Positions 25,822-35,690 of a DNA stretch of 64,000 nt are shown here, in pieces. The position numbers were made by a program, and so were the translations under genes. Below the pieces are notes generated by a model that did no database searches, was not told the origin of the DNA, and saw only the letters and a list, made by a program, of their open reading frames with translations. Positions within the stretch are counted from its first letter, which is position 1, and every line of letters begins with the position of its first letter. This stretch comes from Pseudogulbenkiania subflava DSM 22618 (GTDB lineage: Bacteria; Pseudomonadota; Gammaproteobacteria; Burkholderiales; Chromobacteriaceae), in the NCBI RefSeq assembly GCF_900177275.1, contig NZ_FXAG01000002.1, forward strand, positions 55,234 to 119,233. The letters run 5' to 3'.

Positions 25822-26289
25822 ATGACCTATACCGCCGTCATCGAGGCGCCGTTCGGCCATCTTGGCATAGTGGCGCCGTTCCAGGTCGTCAGCCGCATCG
25901 AGTTTCTGGACACCTCGGTCCCGCTTGTCCCGCCCGAGCCTGGTTCCTTGGCCGAGGAAGTCGCGTGCCAGCTGCAGGAGTACTTCCAGCACTCCGATTT
26001 CCGTTTCGATCTGCCGTGCCGGCCGCAGGGCACTGCGTTTCAGCAGCGGGTATGGCAGGCGATTGCCGACATTCCTCCCGGCGCCACCGTCAGCTATGGC
26101 GCCATCGCCCAACTGCTCGACAGCTCCGCCCGCGCGGTGGGGCAGGCCTGCGGCAATAATCCTTTGCCGATCGTGATTCCTTGCCACCGGGTGCTGGCGC
26201 GTTCCGGCTTGGGAGGCTTCAATCATTCGAGTGCTGAGCAAACCTTGTTCATCAAGTTTTGGCTGTTGAGACATGAGCAGCAACGCTGA
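25822..26289 (+). CDS. ogt: Methylated-DNA--protein-cysteine S-methyltransferase
   Basis: 155 aa. Suicide repair protein that removes alkyl groups from O6-methylguanine to its own cysteine. The helix-turn-helix and active site are clear: GTAFQQRVWQAIADIPPG, VSYGAIAQLL, ARAVGQACGNNPLPIVIPCH with RVLARSG (Cys in PCHRV). It has no N-terminal Ada domain. ATG 25822 starts just behind the rplS terminator, with only CGGA as a possible ribosome binding site. Its end overlaps xerD by 17 bp, so the two are probably co-transcribed. Confidence 0.94.
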   Translation: MTYTAVIEAPFGHLGIVAPFQVVSRIEFLDTSVPLVPPEPGSLAEEVACQLQEYFQHSDFRFDLPCRPQGTAFQQRVWQAIADIPPGATVSYGAIAQLLDSSARAVGQACGNNPLPIVIPCHRVLARSGLGGFNHSSAEQTLFIKFWLLRHEQQR

Positions 26290-27163
26290 ACAGATCGACC
26301 TCTTCCTCGACCAGTTGTGGTTGAGCGACGGTTTGTCGCGAAATACCCTGTCGGCGTACCGGCGCGACCTGCTCAAGCTGGCAGGCCGGCTGGATGAGTT
26401 GGGGGGCGTAACGTTGGTGGAGGCTGGGGTGGCGGATTTGCAGCAGGCACTGTTGCTGGGGGTCGAACAGGAGAAGGCCACCACCCGGGCAAGGCTGGTC
26501 AGTGCCATGCGCCGGTTCTACCAGTATCTGCACGCGAGCGGTCAACGGCAGGACGATCCCTCCGCCGCGCTCGAGCGCCCCAAGCACGGGCAGCCCTTGC
26601 CCAAGACCTTGTCGGAGAAGCACGTGGTGGCGCTGCTGGAGGCTCCGGATACGGCTACCCCGCTGGGCTTGCGCGACCGCACCATGCTGGAAGTGCTGTA
26701 TGCCACGGGTCTGCGGGTATCGGAGCTGGTCGGGCTGACGTTGCAGCAGGTCGATCTGGCCAGCGGTGTGGTGATGACGCTGGGCAAGGGCGGCAAGGAG
26801 CGGCTGGTGCCGATGGGCGAGGTGGCCCAGGACTGGCTGGGGCGCTATCTGTCCACAGGACGGCCGGCAGTGCTGACGGGTGTGCCTTGCGAGCAGGTAT
26901 TTGTCACCCGCCTCAAGGCAGGCATGACGCGCCAGATGGCGTGGCACCTGATTTCGGGTTACGCACGCCGTCAAGGCCTGCCGCCGGTCAGTCCGCACAC
27001 GCTGCGCCACGCGTTTGCCACGCATCTGGTCAACCATGGTGCCGACTTGCGCGTGGTGCAACTGCTGCTGGGGCATTCTGATATTTCCACCACCCAAATC
27101 TACACCCATGTCGCCAGGGAGCGGCTGCGCCAGCTGCATGAACGGCATCACCCGCGTGGCTGA
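26273..27163 (+). CDS. xerD: Site-specific tyrosine recombinase XerD
   Basis: 296 aa. Works with XerC at dif to resolve chromosome dimers. The N-terminal SAM-like DNA-binding domain is followed by the catalytic domain with Arg148 (ATGLRVSELVGL), the beta-hairpin Lys (GKGGKERLVPMG), HTLRHAFATHL, LLGHSDISTTQ and the nucleophile Tyr at about 277 (IYTHV). Length and sequence fit housekeeping XerD rather than an integrative-element integrase, and no attachment site or element genes lie nearby. It is coupled to ogt by overlap. Confidence 0.93.
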   Translation: MSSNAEQIDLFLDQLWLSDGLSRNTLSAYRRDLLKLAGRLDELGGVTLVEAGVADLQQALLLGVEQEKATTRARLVSAMRRFYQYLHASGQRQDDPSAALERPKHGQPLPKTLSEKHVVALLEAPDTATPLGLRDRTMLEVLYATGLRVSELVGLTLQQVDLASGVVMTLGKGGKERLVPMGEVAQDWLGRYLSTGRPAVLTGVPCEQVFVTRLKAGMTRQMAWHLISGYARRQGLPPVSPHTLRHAFATHLVNHGADLRVVQLLLGHSDISTTQIYTHVARERLRQLHERHHPRG

Positions 27164-27175
27164 CCGAGTAAAGAA

Positions 27176-27197
27176 AACGCCCGCGTCTGCGGGCGTT
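27176..27197. terminator. Hairpin terminator after xerD
   Basis: AACGCCCGC (27176-27184), loop GTCT, GCGGGCGTT (27189-27197). The T content downstream on the plus strand is modest (GTGTTGT). Confidence 0.7.
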
Positions 27198-27225
27198 GTG
27201 TTGTCTGGTGTACGAGCTCAGGCTT

Positions 27226-27368
27226 AGAACCTGTTCACGATCTTGCTGCGCATCCCTGATCGGGGCTCATGTGCTGCTCAGAATCCTCATGTACTCCAGT
27301 ACATTCCGGTTCCTGCGCTGCTCTTCACCCCGCGGAGGGCTGCTCGCGACAGATCGTGAACAGGTTCT
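27226..27368. repeat. MITE-like palindromic element, copy 1 (between xerD and clpA)
   Basis: An 18-bp perfect inverted repeat bounds it: AGAACCTGTTCACGATCT at 27226-27243 and its reverse complement at 27351-27368. The whole element is an imperfect palindrome centred on ATGTACT-CC-AGTACAT (27289-27304). TTA trinucleotides flank GAACC...GGTTC on both sides, as a 3-bp target duplication would. The right-hand TTA (27368-27370) is the TAA stop codon of clpA on the minus strand. There is no coding capacity, so it would need a transposase in trans. A ~145-bp inverted homologue lies at 47411-47554, about 85-90% identical by eye. Confidence 0.85.
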
Positions 27369-29647
27369 TAGGCCGGTTCCGCCGCGAGAGGCGTCTTCTC
27401 GTCGAACTGCAACTCGACCTTGTCGTTGGCATCGATCGTCACGGTGACCTCGCCACCGTCCACCAGCCGGCCGAACAGCAGCTCGTCGGCCAGCGCCTTG
27501 CGGATGGTGTCCTGGATCAGGCGGGCCATCGGGCGGGCGCCCATCAGCGGATCGAAACCATTCTTCGCCAGGTAGCTGCGCAGCGTATCGGTGAAGTGGA
27601 TGTCGACCTTCTTCTCGGCCAGCTGATGTTCCAGTTGCATCAGGAACTTGTCCACCACCTGCAGGATGATGTTCTCGTCCAGCATCCGGAACGGGATGGT
27701 GGCATCCAGCCGGTTGCGGAACTCGGGGCTGAACAGGCGCTTGATATCCGCCATCTCATCACCGGTCTGCTTGGCGTTGGTAAAGCCCATGCTCGGCTTG
27801 GACAGCGACTCCGCCCCTGCGTTGGTGGTCATGACGATGATCACGTTGCGGAAGTCAGCCTTGCGTCCGTTGTTGTCGGTCAGGGTGCCATGGTCCATCA
27901 CCTGAAGCAGGATGTTATAGATGTCCGGATGCGCTTTCTCGATCTCGTCCAGCAGCAGCACCGCATAGGGATGCTTGTTGATGGCCTCGGTCAGCAGGCC
28001 GCCCTGTTCGAAGCCGACGTATCCCGGAGGGGCACCGATCAGGCGCGACACCGCGTGCCGCTCCATGTATTCCGACATGTCGAAGCGCAGCATCTCGACC
28101 CCGAGGAAGTAGGCCAACTGCTTGGCTACCTCGGTCTTGCCGACCCCTGTGGGGCCGCTGAACAGGAAGGAGCCGATCGGCTTCTGCGGGTTGCCCAGGC
28201 CGGAACGCGCCATTTTGATAGCGGTGGCCAGCGCTTCGATGGCCTTGTCCTGGCCGAACACCACGCTGCGTAGGTCCCGCTCCAGGTTCTTCAGCACGTT
28301 CTTGTCGTTGGACGACACGGTCTTGGCCGGAATGCGGGCGATCTTGGCGACGATGTCTTCGATCTCGGCCTTGTTGATGACCTTGCGCTGGCGCGACTTG
28401 GGCAGAATCTTCTGCGCCGCGCCGGCTTCGTCGATGACGTCGATGGCCTTGTCCGGCAGGTGGCGGTCGTTGATGTAGCGGGCCGCCAGTTCAGCCGCCG
28501 TCACCAGTGCGCCCTGGGTGTATTTCACGCCATGGTGCGATTCGAAGCGCGACTTGAGCCCCTTGAGGATTTCCACAGTCTGCTCCACGGTCGGCTCGTT
28601 GATGTCGATCTTCTGGAAGCGCCGCGACAGGGCGTTATCCTTCTCGAAGATGCCACGGAACTCGTTGTAGGTGGTGGCGCCGATGCAACGCAGCGAACCG
28701 TTCGACAGGGCCGGCTTGAGCAGGTTGGAGGCGTCCAGCGTGCCGCCCGAAGCCGCTCCCGCGCCGATCAGGGTGTGGATCTCGTCGATGAACAGGATCG
28801 CGTGCGGGTCTTCGGTGAGCTGCTTGATGACGGCCTTGAGGCGCTGTTCGAAATCGCCGCGGTACTTGGTGCCGGCCAGCAGCGCCCCCATGTCCAGCGA
28901 GTAGACGGTGGCGCGGTCGAGCACCTCGGGGACCTCTCCGTTGACGATACGGCGCGCCAGGCCCTCGGCGATGGCGGTTTTGCCGACACCGGCCTCACCC
29001 ACCAGCAGCGGGTTGTTCTTGCGGCGCCGGCACAGGATTTGCACCGTGCGCTCCAGCTCGTGCTCACGGCCGATCAGCGGGTCGATCTTGCCTTCGCGTG
29101 CCAGCGCGTTGAGGTTCTGGGTGTAGTTCTCCAGCGCCCCGCCGACGTTGGCCGAAGCGTCCTCGGTTTCGCTCTCGCTGTTGTCGCGCTGTTCGTTGGG
29201 CGTCGGCTGCGAGCGCTGCTTGGTGATGCCGTGCGAGATGAAGTTGACCACGTCCAGCCGGGAAATACCTTGCTGATGCAGGTAATACACGGCGTGCGAG
29301 TCTTTCTCGCCGAAGATGGCGACCAGGATGTTGGCCCCGGTCACTTCCTTCTTGCCGGACGACTGCACGTGCAGGATGGCGCGCTGGATCACGCGCTGGA
29401 AGCCCAGCGTGGGCTGGGTTTCCACCTCGGTCTCGCCGGGTACGGTCGGGGTATGTTCGTCGATGAAGTCGGTCAGCTGTTTTTTCAGCTGATCGAGATT
29501 CGCTCCACACGCACGCAACACTTCTGCGGCGGACGGGTTGTCCGTCATCGCCAACAGCAGGTGCTCGACACTGATGAATTCGTGCCGTTTGCGTCGAGCG
29601 TCCATGAACGCCATGTGCAGGCTTACTTCGAGCTCTTGGGCAATCAT
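27368..29647 (-). CDS. clpA: ATP-dependent Clp protease ATP-binding subunit ClpA
   Basis: 759 aa AAA+ unfoldase that feeds ClpP. N-domain (about 1-150), D1 ATPase with Walker [16 protein letters not shown] and Walker [16 protein letters not shown], and D2 with Walker [17 protein letters not shown] and [16 protein letters not shown]. There is no ClpB middle domain. The ClpP-docking tripeptide, usually I-G-F/L, reads M-G-F (PSMGFTN). ATG 29647 has TGGAGG upstream, within clpS, and shares one base with the clpS stop (TGATG). Its own TAA stop lies at the edge of the palindromic element at 27226-27368. Confidence 0.97.
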   Translation of the reverse strand: MIAQELEVSLHMAFMDARRKRHEFISVEHLLLAMTDNPSAAEVLRACGANLDQLKKQLTDFIDEHTPTVPGETEVETQPTLGFQRVIQRAILHVQSSGKKEVTGANILVAIFGEKDSHAVYYLHQQGISRLDVVNFISHGITKQRSQPTPNEQRDNSESETEDASANVGGALENYTQNLNALAREGKIDPLIGREHELERTVQILCRRRKNNPLLVGEAGVGKTAIAEGLARRIVNGEVPEVLDRATVYSLDMGALLAGTKYRGDFEQRLKAVIKQLTEDPHAILFIDEIHTLIGAGAASGGTLDASNLLKPALSNGSLRCIGATTYNEFRGIFEKDNALSRRFQKIDINEPTVEQTVEILKGLKSRFESHHGVKYTQGALVTAAELAARYINDRHLPDKAIDVIDEAGAAQKILPKSRQRKVINKAEIEDIVAKIARIPAKTVSSNDKNVLKNLERDLRSVVFGQDKAIEALATAIKMARSGLGNPQKPIGSFLFSGPTGVGKTEVAKQLAYFLGVEMLRFDMSEYMERHAVSRLIGAPPGYVGFEQGGLLTEAINKHPYAVLLLDEIEKAHPDIYNILLQVMDHGTLTDNNGRKADFRNVIIVMTTNAGAESLSKPSMGFTNAKQTGDEMADIKRLFSPEFRNRLDATIPFRMLDENIILQVVDKFLMQLEHQLAEKKVDIHFTDTLRSYLAKNGFDPLMGARPMARLIQDTIRKALADELLFGRLVDGGEVTVTIDANDKVELQFDEKTPLAAEPA

Positions 29648-29955
29648 CAGTTTTCCTCCATTACGCACTGGAGCGGATGCTGGTGAGCTTTCGCAAACTG
29701 CAACACCTGCTCAACTTTGGTCGCGGCGACATCTTTGGTATAAACACCACACACCCCGCGGCCCTGGGTGTGCACCTGCAGCATGATGCTTGTGGCCTGC
29801 TCCCGGTTCTTGTGGAAGAAGTGTTGCAGTATCTGTACCACAAAATCCATCGGCGTGTAATCGTCGTTCAATAACAAGACCTTATACATCGACGGTGGGC
29901 GTGTCTTCGCCCGCGACGCCTCCAGTTGGGCGTCGTCCTTGTACTGCGTGGACAT
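29647..29955 (-). CDS. clpS: ATP-dependent Clp protease adaptor ClpS
   Basis: 102 aa. ClpS delivers N-degron substrates to ClpAP. After a short flexible N-terminus, the core has [20 protein letters not shown] (the Asn-Asp-Asp N-end-recognition segment), [17 protein letters not shown] and [21 protein letters not shown] 29955 is chosen; a TTG at 29970 is in frame. It is translationally coupled to clpA, the standard arrangement. Confidence 0.97.
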   Translation of the reverse strand: MSTQYKDDAQLEASRAKTRPPSMYKVLLLNDDYTPMDFVVQILQHFFHKNREQATSIMLQVHTQGRGVCGVYTKDVAATKVEQVLQFAKAHQHPLQCVMEEN

Positions 29956-30043
29956 GGCGGCTTTCAGCAATGAGGCATTTCACTTTTATTTTGGTTCCGC
30001 CGGGATTTTTTTCAAGGGGGGGAGGATTCTTTTCACCTTGGAC

Positions 30044-30072
30044 TTGACGCTGGGGCCGCGGTTGCGTAGAAA
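30044..30072 (+). promoter_or_regulatory. Promoter of the cold-shock gene
   Basis: TTGACG (30044-30049), 17-bp spacer, TAGAAA (30067-30072). It gives an untranslated leader of about 108 nt, in keeping with the long structured leaders of csp genes. Confidence 0.6.
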
Positions 30073-30186
30073 TGAGTCTGGTGCTTGGCTTAATTGAAAT
30101 GAATGAGGTTTTCCCTAGGCAAAACCGAAGCGCTTTTAAGCTTTTGTTGGTCGGCCTCACCAGCCTGTTAAATGCAAGGAAGTAAA

Positions 30187-30390
30187 ATGGCAACTGGTAT
30201 TGTCAAGTGGTTCAATGATGCTAAAGGCTTCGGTTTCATCACCCCGGACGAGGGCGGTGAAGACCTGTTCGCGCATTTCTCGGCCATCAACACGCAAGGC
30301 TTCAAGTCCCTGAAAGAGGGGCAGCGCGTGAGCTTCGACGTGGTGAACGGCCCGAAGGGCAAGCAAGCATCCAATATCCAGCCGCAGTAA
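30187..30390 (+). CDS. Cold-shock protein (CspA family)
   Basis: 67 aa single cold-shock domain, an RNA chaperone that melts secondary structure. RNP1 is KGFGFITP and RNP2 is DLFAHFSAI; the protein begins [25 protein letters not shown] lies just before ATG 30187. It is monocistronic, with a long leader upstream and a strong terminator at 30438-30464. It could be cspA, cspD or cspE by name; the paralogue cannot be fixed from sequence alone. Confidence 0.96.
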   Translation: MATGIVKWFNDAKGFGFITPDEGGEDLFAHFSAINTQGFKSLKEGQRVSFDVVNGPKGKQASNIQPQ

Positions 30391-30437
30391 CCGCCATGGT
30401 TATCGCCGGTCTTGGTTAATGGGGCCGGCGCTGGATG

Positions 30438-30464
30438 AAAAAACCCGCTATAAGCGGGTTTTTT
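30438..30464 (+). terminator. Terminator of the cold-shock gene
   Basis: AAAAAACCCGCT (30438-30449), loop ATA, AGCGGGTTTTTT (30453-30464). Confidence 0.92.
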
Positions 30465-30562
30465 ATTTTGGTGGCAGCAAATTTAAATTAGACTAATTTA
30501 CGCGTCTGTGCTTGCACTAATTGGCGGCGAATAGGCTGCTATTTTTTTGTCATCGTGCAATG

Positions 30563-30589
30563 AAAAAGAGCTTGCTCTTGGCAAGCCCT
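30563..30589 (-). terminator. Terminator of icd (minus strand)
   Basis: On the minus strand AGGGCTTGC pairs with GCAAGCTCT (one wobble) across CAAGA, followed by five T residues (plus-strand A 30563-30567). Confidence 0.75.
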
Positions 30590-30610
30590 TTGCTCCCGCT
30601 ATAGGGGGGA

Positions 30611-31855
<1,245 letters not shown>

Positions 31856-32012
31856 TGTTTCTCCTTCTCCTTCTGTATTGACCTGTTGTCTGCCATTTCC
31901 CGGTGCCTTCGCCGTTCTGCACTGCGGGAGCGGTGCTGGCTACTCTTGCTGGTTAGCTCAACGGAGATGCTCGCCGGGACAGCTACCCGATTTCCCGATG
32001 TATGTAGCGCTT

Positions 32013-32018
32013 ATTGTA
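32013..32018 (-). promoter_or_regulatory. Possible -10 element of icd
   Basis: TACAAT on the minus strand, with only a weak -35 candidate (TTCCGC) 16 bp further upstream. Low confidence. Confidence 0.35.
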
Positions 32019-32064
32019 GCCGAGCACACGCTTGGCGGAACATGATTGTCCTCAATTGGCCGGC

Positions 32065-32095
32065 ATGAAAAAACGCCAGGGGGTTCCTGGCGTTT
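32065..32095 (-). terminator. Terminator of the monomeric isocitrate dehydrogenase gene
   Basis: AAACGCCAGG (32071-32080), loop GGGTT, CCTGGCGTTT (32086-32095). Read on the minus strand it ends in TTTTTTC. Confidence 0.88.
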
Positions 32096-32139
32096 GGTCT
32101 TGGCGGAAGGCTCGCGAAGCGGCCTCCGGGTCATGGTGC

Positions 32140-34377
32140 TCAGGCGCGCGTGGCGGCCAGGGCGGCATTGAGGGTGGCGCTTGGGCGCATCACCGCCTTG
32201 CACTTCTCGGCGTCCGCCAGGTAGTAGCCGCCGATGTCGGCGGGCTTGCCCTGCACGGCCTTGAGCTCGTCGAGGATGGTCTGCTCGTTGTCGCTCAGTG
32301 CCTTGGCGAGCGGTGCGAAGTGGGCCTGCAGTTCCTTGTCGGCGGTCTGTTCGGCCAGCGCCTGTGCCCAGTACGTGGCGAGGTAGAACTGGCTGCCACG
32401 GTTGTCGAGTTCGCCGGTGCGGCGCGACGGCGACTTGTCGTTGTCGAGCAGCTTGCCGGTGGCCTCGTCCAAGGTCTTGGCCAGGATCTTGGCCTTGTTG
32501 TTACCGGTCTTGATGCCCAGCTCTTCCAGCGACACGGCCAGGGCCAGGAATTCACCCAGCGAATCCCAGCGCAGGTGGTTTTCTTCCAGCAACTGCTGCA
32601 CGTGCTTCGGCGCCGAGCCACCGGCGCCGGTTTCGTACATGCCGCCGCCGGCCATCAGCGGAACGATGGACAGCATCTTGGCCGAGGTGCCCAGTTCCAT
32701 GATCGGGAACAGGTCGGTCAGGTAGTCGCGCAGGATGTTGCCGGTGACGGAGATGGTGTCGAGGCCGCGAGCAACGCGCTCGAGGGTGAAGCGCATGGCG
32801 CGCACTTGCGACATGATGTGGATTTCGAGACCGCTGGTGTCGTGATCCTTCAGGTAGGTTTCGACCTTCTTGATCAGTTGGTTCTCGTGCGGGCGGTACG
32901 GGTCGAGCCAGAACACCGCCGGCATGCCGGAGTTGCGGGCGCGGGTGACGGCGAGCTTGACCCAGTCGCGGATCGGCGCGTCCTTCACCTGACACATGCG
33001 CCAGATGTCGCCGGCTTCCACGTCCTGCGACAGCAGCACTTCGCCGGTGGCGAGGTCGACGATGTTGGCTACGCCGTCTTCCTGGATTTCGAAGGTCTTG
33101 TCGTGCGAGCCGTATTCTTCGGCTTTCTGCGCCATCAGGCCGACGTTCGGCACGGTGCCCATGGTGCGCGGGTCGAAGTTGCCGTGCCACTTGCAGAAGT
33201 TGATCATCTCCTGGTAGATACGGGCGAAGGTCGATTCCGGCATCACGGCCTTGCAGTCGTACGGCTTGCCGTCGGCCCCCCACATCTTGCCGCCGTTGCG
33301 GATCATGGCCGGCATGGAGGCGTCGACGATGATGTCGTTGGGCGAGTGGAAGTTGGTGATGCCCTTGGCTGAATCCACCATGGCCAGGCGCGGACGGTGT
33401 TCCTGGCAGGCATGCAGGTCGCGGATGATCTCTTCGCGCTTGGAGGCGGGCAGGGTCTCGATCTTCTCGTACAGGGTGGCCATGCCGTTGTTGACGTTGA
33501 TGCCCAGTTCGTCGAACAGCTTGCCGTGCTTCTCGAAGGCTTCCTTGTAGTAGATCTTCACGCAGTGGCCAAACACGATGGGGTGGGACACCTTCATCAT
33601 GGTGGCCTTCACGTGCAGCGAGAACAGGATGCCGGCTTCGCGGCAGTCTTCCAGTTCCTTCTCGTAGAACTCGCACAGCGCCTTCTTGCTCATGAACATC
33701 GAGTCGATGATCTCGCCGGCCTGCAGCGCGAGCTTCGGCTTGAGCACGATGTGCTGGCCGCTCTTGGTGGTGAGTTCCATCTTCACGTCACGGGCGCGGT
33801 CCAGAGTCATGGACTTTTCGCCGTGGTAGAAGTCACCGTGTTCCATGTGGGAAACATGGGTCTGGGACCACTGCGGCCATTCGCCCATCGAATGCGGGTG
33901 CTTCTTGGCGTAGTTCTTGACCGCGGCCGGGGCACGGCGGTCGGAGTTGCCTTCGCGCAACACCGGGTTCACGGCGGAGCCCAGGCACTTGGCGTAGCGG
34001 GCCTTGAGCGCCTTTTCTTCTTCGCTGGTCGGGTTTTCCGGGTAGTCGGGGATGGCGTAGCCCTTGGACTGAAGTTCCTTGATGCAGGCCATCAGCTGGG
34101 ACACGGAGGCGCTGATGTTGGGCAGCTTGATGATGTTGGTGTCGGGGTCTTGCGTGAGGCGGCCCAGTTCGGCCAGCGTGTCCGGCACCTTTTGTTCGTC
34201 GGTCAGATAATCGGGGAACTCGGCCAGAACGCGCGCGGCCACCGAGATGTCAGCGGTATCGATATTGATGCCGGCCGGGTCGGTAAAGGTTTGGATGATC
34301 GGCAGGAAGGCGCTGGTTGCCAGCGCGGGCGCTTCGTCGGTGAGTGTGTAGATGATGGTCGGGCGTTCCGAAGGCAT
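32140..34377 (-). CDS. NADP-dependent isocitrate dehydrogenase, monomeric type
   Basis: 745 aa. This ~80-kDa monomeric enzyme catalyses the same reaction as icd but is unrelated to it at the sequence level. Family segments: [20 protein letters not shown] at the N-terminus, [60 protein letters not shown] and [18 protein letters not shown]. Monomeric enzymes lack the serine phosphorylated by AceK, so this copy should escape that switch. Some bacteria, such as Colwellia and psychrophilic vibrios, keep both types with different temperature or oxidative responses. It has its own terminator, so it and icd are separate units. Confidence 0.96.
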   Translation of the reverse strand: MPSERPTIIYTLTDEAPALATSAFLPIIQTFTDPAGINIDTADISVAARVLAEFPDYLTDEQKVPDTLAELGRLTQDPDTNIIKLPNISASVSQLMACIKELQSKGYAIPDYPENPTSEEEKALKARYAKCLGSAVNPVLREGNSDRRAPAAVKNYAKKHPHSMGEWPQWSQTHVSHMEHGDFYHGEKSMTLDRARDVKMELTTKSGQHIVLKPKLALQAGEIIDSMFMSKKALCEFYEKELEDCREAGILFSLHVKATMMKVSHPIVFGHCVKIYYKEAFEKHGKLFDELGINVNNGMATLYEKIETLPASKREEIIRDLHACQEHRPRLAMVDSAKGITNFHSPNDIIVDASMPAMIRNGGKMWGADGKPYDCKAVMPESTFARIYQEMINFCKWHGNFDPRTMGTVPNVGLMAQKAEEYGSHDKTFEIQEDGVANIVDLATGEVLLSQDVEAGDIWRMCQVKDAPIRDWVKLAVTRARNSGMPAVFWLDPYRPHENQLIKKVETYLKDHDTSGLEIHIMSQVRAMRFTLERVARGLDTISVTGNILRDYLTDLFPIMELGTSAKMLSIVPLMAGGGMYETGAGGSAPKHVQQLLEENHLRWDSLGEFLALAVSLEELGIKTGNNKAKILAKTLDEATGKLLDNDKSPSRRTGELDNRGSQFYLATYWAQALAEQTADKELQAHFAPLAKALSDNEQTILDELKAVQGKPADIGGYYLADAEKCKAVMRPSATLNAALAATRA

Positions 34378-34899
34378 TACTCTATCTCCATGATTATTAC
34401 GACGTCAGAGCGTAGCGCGGCCGGGCGGGTGAGGGTGCCGGCGCGATGAAAGGCGGCGAAAAGGCGGACGCGGTGCCGGGGTGCGGTGGTCGTCCGTAGA
34501 CTCTCGGGGGCTTTTCAAAAGCGAATTATAGCGCTCTGTTCTGTTGCGTATCCGAACTTTGATGTCGCTTTCTGTGCGGGCTTGGTGTTCAAACGGTTGT
34601 TTGGGTGGAAGCTGTCCTCTATTCGGCACAAAATTGAAAATGCTGTCTTTCGAAAAATAGCGATAATTTTCATTAACTCACGGCAATTTACCGTTAAGAA
34701 GCCTGGTTTTGCGCCGTAAGCAGGGTAGGGAGCCTGGTGCGCCTCGGCTCGCCGGAATGTGAATAAACGAAAACAGGGGTGTGCCGTCAGCTCACCCATC
34801 CGGGCGCTGAGCTCCGGTTCGGGTGCGAACAGTCTCTGCCCGGCACCTGCAGGGCTTGTTATCATTCGCGCATTCCTGTGTTTTTGCCGGTGTGCCGCC
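34378..34899. other. 522-bp divergent regulatory region between idh and rluE
   Basis: No gene is recognised. A minus-strand TATAAT (34525-34530) sits about 150 bp upstream of the monomeric dehydrogenase start and is its best -10 candidate, with no good -35. The middle (about 34560-34700) is distinctly AT-rich compared with the surroundings, as expected for promoter DNA. Open frames crossing it match nothing. Confidence 0.5.
34525..34530 (-). promoter_or_regulatory. Possible -10 element of the monomeric isocitrate dehydrogenase gene
   Basis: A perfect TATAAT on the minus strand, giving a leader of about 140 nt. No convincing -35 at normal spacing. Confidence 0.4.
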
Positions 34900-35577
34900 A
34901 TGCCCCAACTGATCCTGTTCAACAAGCCTTACGGCGTGATTTGCCAGTTCTCGCAGCACGAGTTGCATCCCACGCTGAAAGACCATCTCGACATTCACGG
35001 AGTGTACCCGGCCGGGCGGCTGGATACCGACAGCGAGGGCTTGTTGCTGCTGACGGGCGATGGCGAGCTGCAGCACCGCATCAGCGACCCGCGCTGGAAG
35101 CAGCCCAAAACGTACTGGGTGCAGGTGGAGGGGACGCCGGCCGAGGAGCAGCTCGAGGCGTTGCGCGCCGGGGTGAATCTGGGCGATTTCGTCACCCAGC
35201 CGGCCGAGGTGAGCCTGTTATCCGAGCCCCCGCAACTGTGGGAACGCAAGCCGCCGGTGCGCTTTCGCAAGACGGTGCCCGACGCCTGGCTGGAGATCAT
35301 CATCAGCGAGGGCAAAAACCGGCAGGTGCGGCGCATGACCGCCAAGGTGGGGTTGCCGACGCTGCGGCTGGTGCGCGTGGCGGTCGGACCGTGGCGGCTC
35401 GATGGACTGCAACCGGGCGAGTTCCGTCGGCTGGAGGTGTCGCTTGCCGATTTGCCGCGTGCGGGGCATGCTAAACCCGTCGGCAAGGCGCCCGTGCAGC
35501 AGCCGGGGCGGCAGGCAGCCGAACCGGTGCCGGCCCGCCGTCCGGCACCGCGCTTCCGGTTTGCCAAGAAGTCATAG
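34900..35577 (+). CDS. rluE: 23S rRNA pseudouridine(2457) synthase RluE
   Basis: 225 aa RsuA-family pseudouridine synthase. The catalytic Asp is in YPAGRLDTDSEGLLLLTGDG. Other markers are KTYWVQVEGTPAEEQLEALR, WLEIIISEGKNRQVRRMTAK and LPTLRLVRVAVG. The absence of an S4 domain and the close match to the E. coli RluE pattern (WERKPPVRFRK) favour RluE. The C-terminal 45 residues are a basic, low-complexity tail. ATG 34900 is where the family begins, but the ribosome binding site is weak. rluE next to isocitrate dehydrogenase is also seen in E. coli. The TAG stop is the first arm of a hairpin (35575-35604). Confidence 0.9.
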   Translation: MPQLILFNKPYGVICQFSQHELHPTLKDHLDIHGVYPAGRLDTDSEGLLLLTGDGELQHRISDPRWKQPKTYWVQVEGTPAEEQLEALRAGVNLGDFVTQPAEVSLLSEPPQLWERKPPVRFRKTVPDAWLEIIISEGKNRQVRRMTAKVGLPTLRLVRVAVGPWRLDGLQPGEFRRLEVSLADLPRAGHAKPVGKAPVQQPGRQAAEPVPARRPAPRFRFAKKS

Positions 35578-35604
35578 GGCGTGTTCTACGGTGAACACGT
35601 CCTA
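35575..35604. repeat. Short palindrome starting at the rluE stop codon
   Basis: Arms TAGGGCGTGTTC (35575-35586) and GAACACGTCCTA (35593-35604), 11 of 12 paired (the exception is a wobble), loop TACGGT. There is no T tract. The outer sequence resembles the ends of the MITE-like elements at 27226 and 54956 (8 of 10 positions with GAGCCTGTTC), so it may be a collapsed copy. Confidence 0.55.
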
Positions 35605-35690
35605 GTGCTCCTGTACGTTCGCCATGGCCGACAGACTGGTGATTGACGTCGGCCGCTCGAGGCGCGGCCTGGGCAGCAAAAGGCGAGCGT

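Noticed and set aside
26273-27163. Tyrosine recombinase as the integrase of a genomic island
   Set aside because: Sequence and length fit housekeeping XerD, it is coupled to ogt, and no tRNA target, att repeats or mobile genes are nearby.
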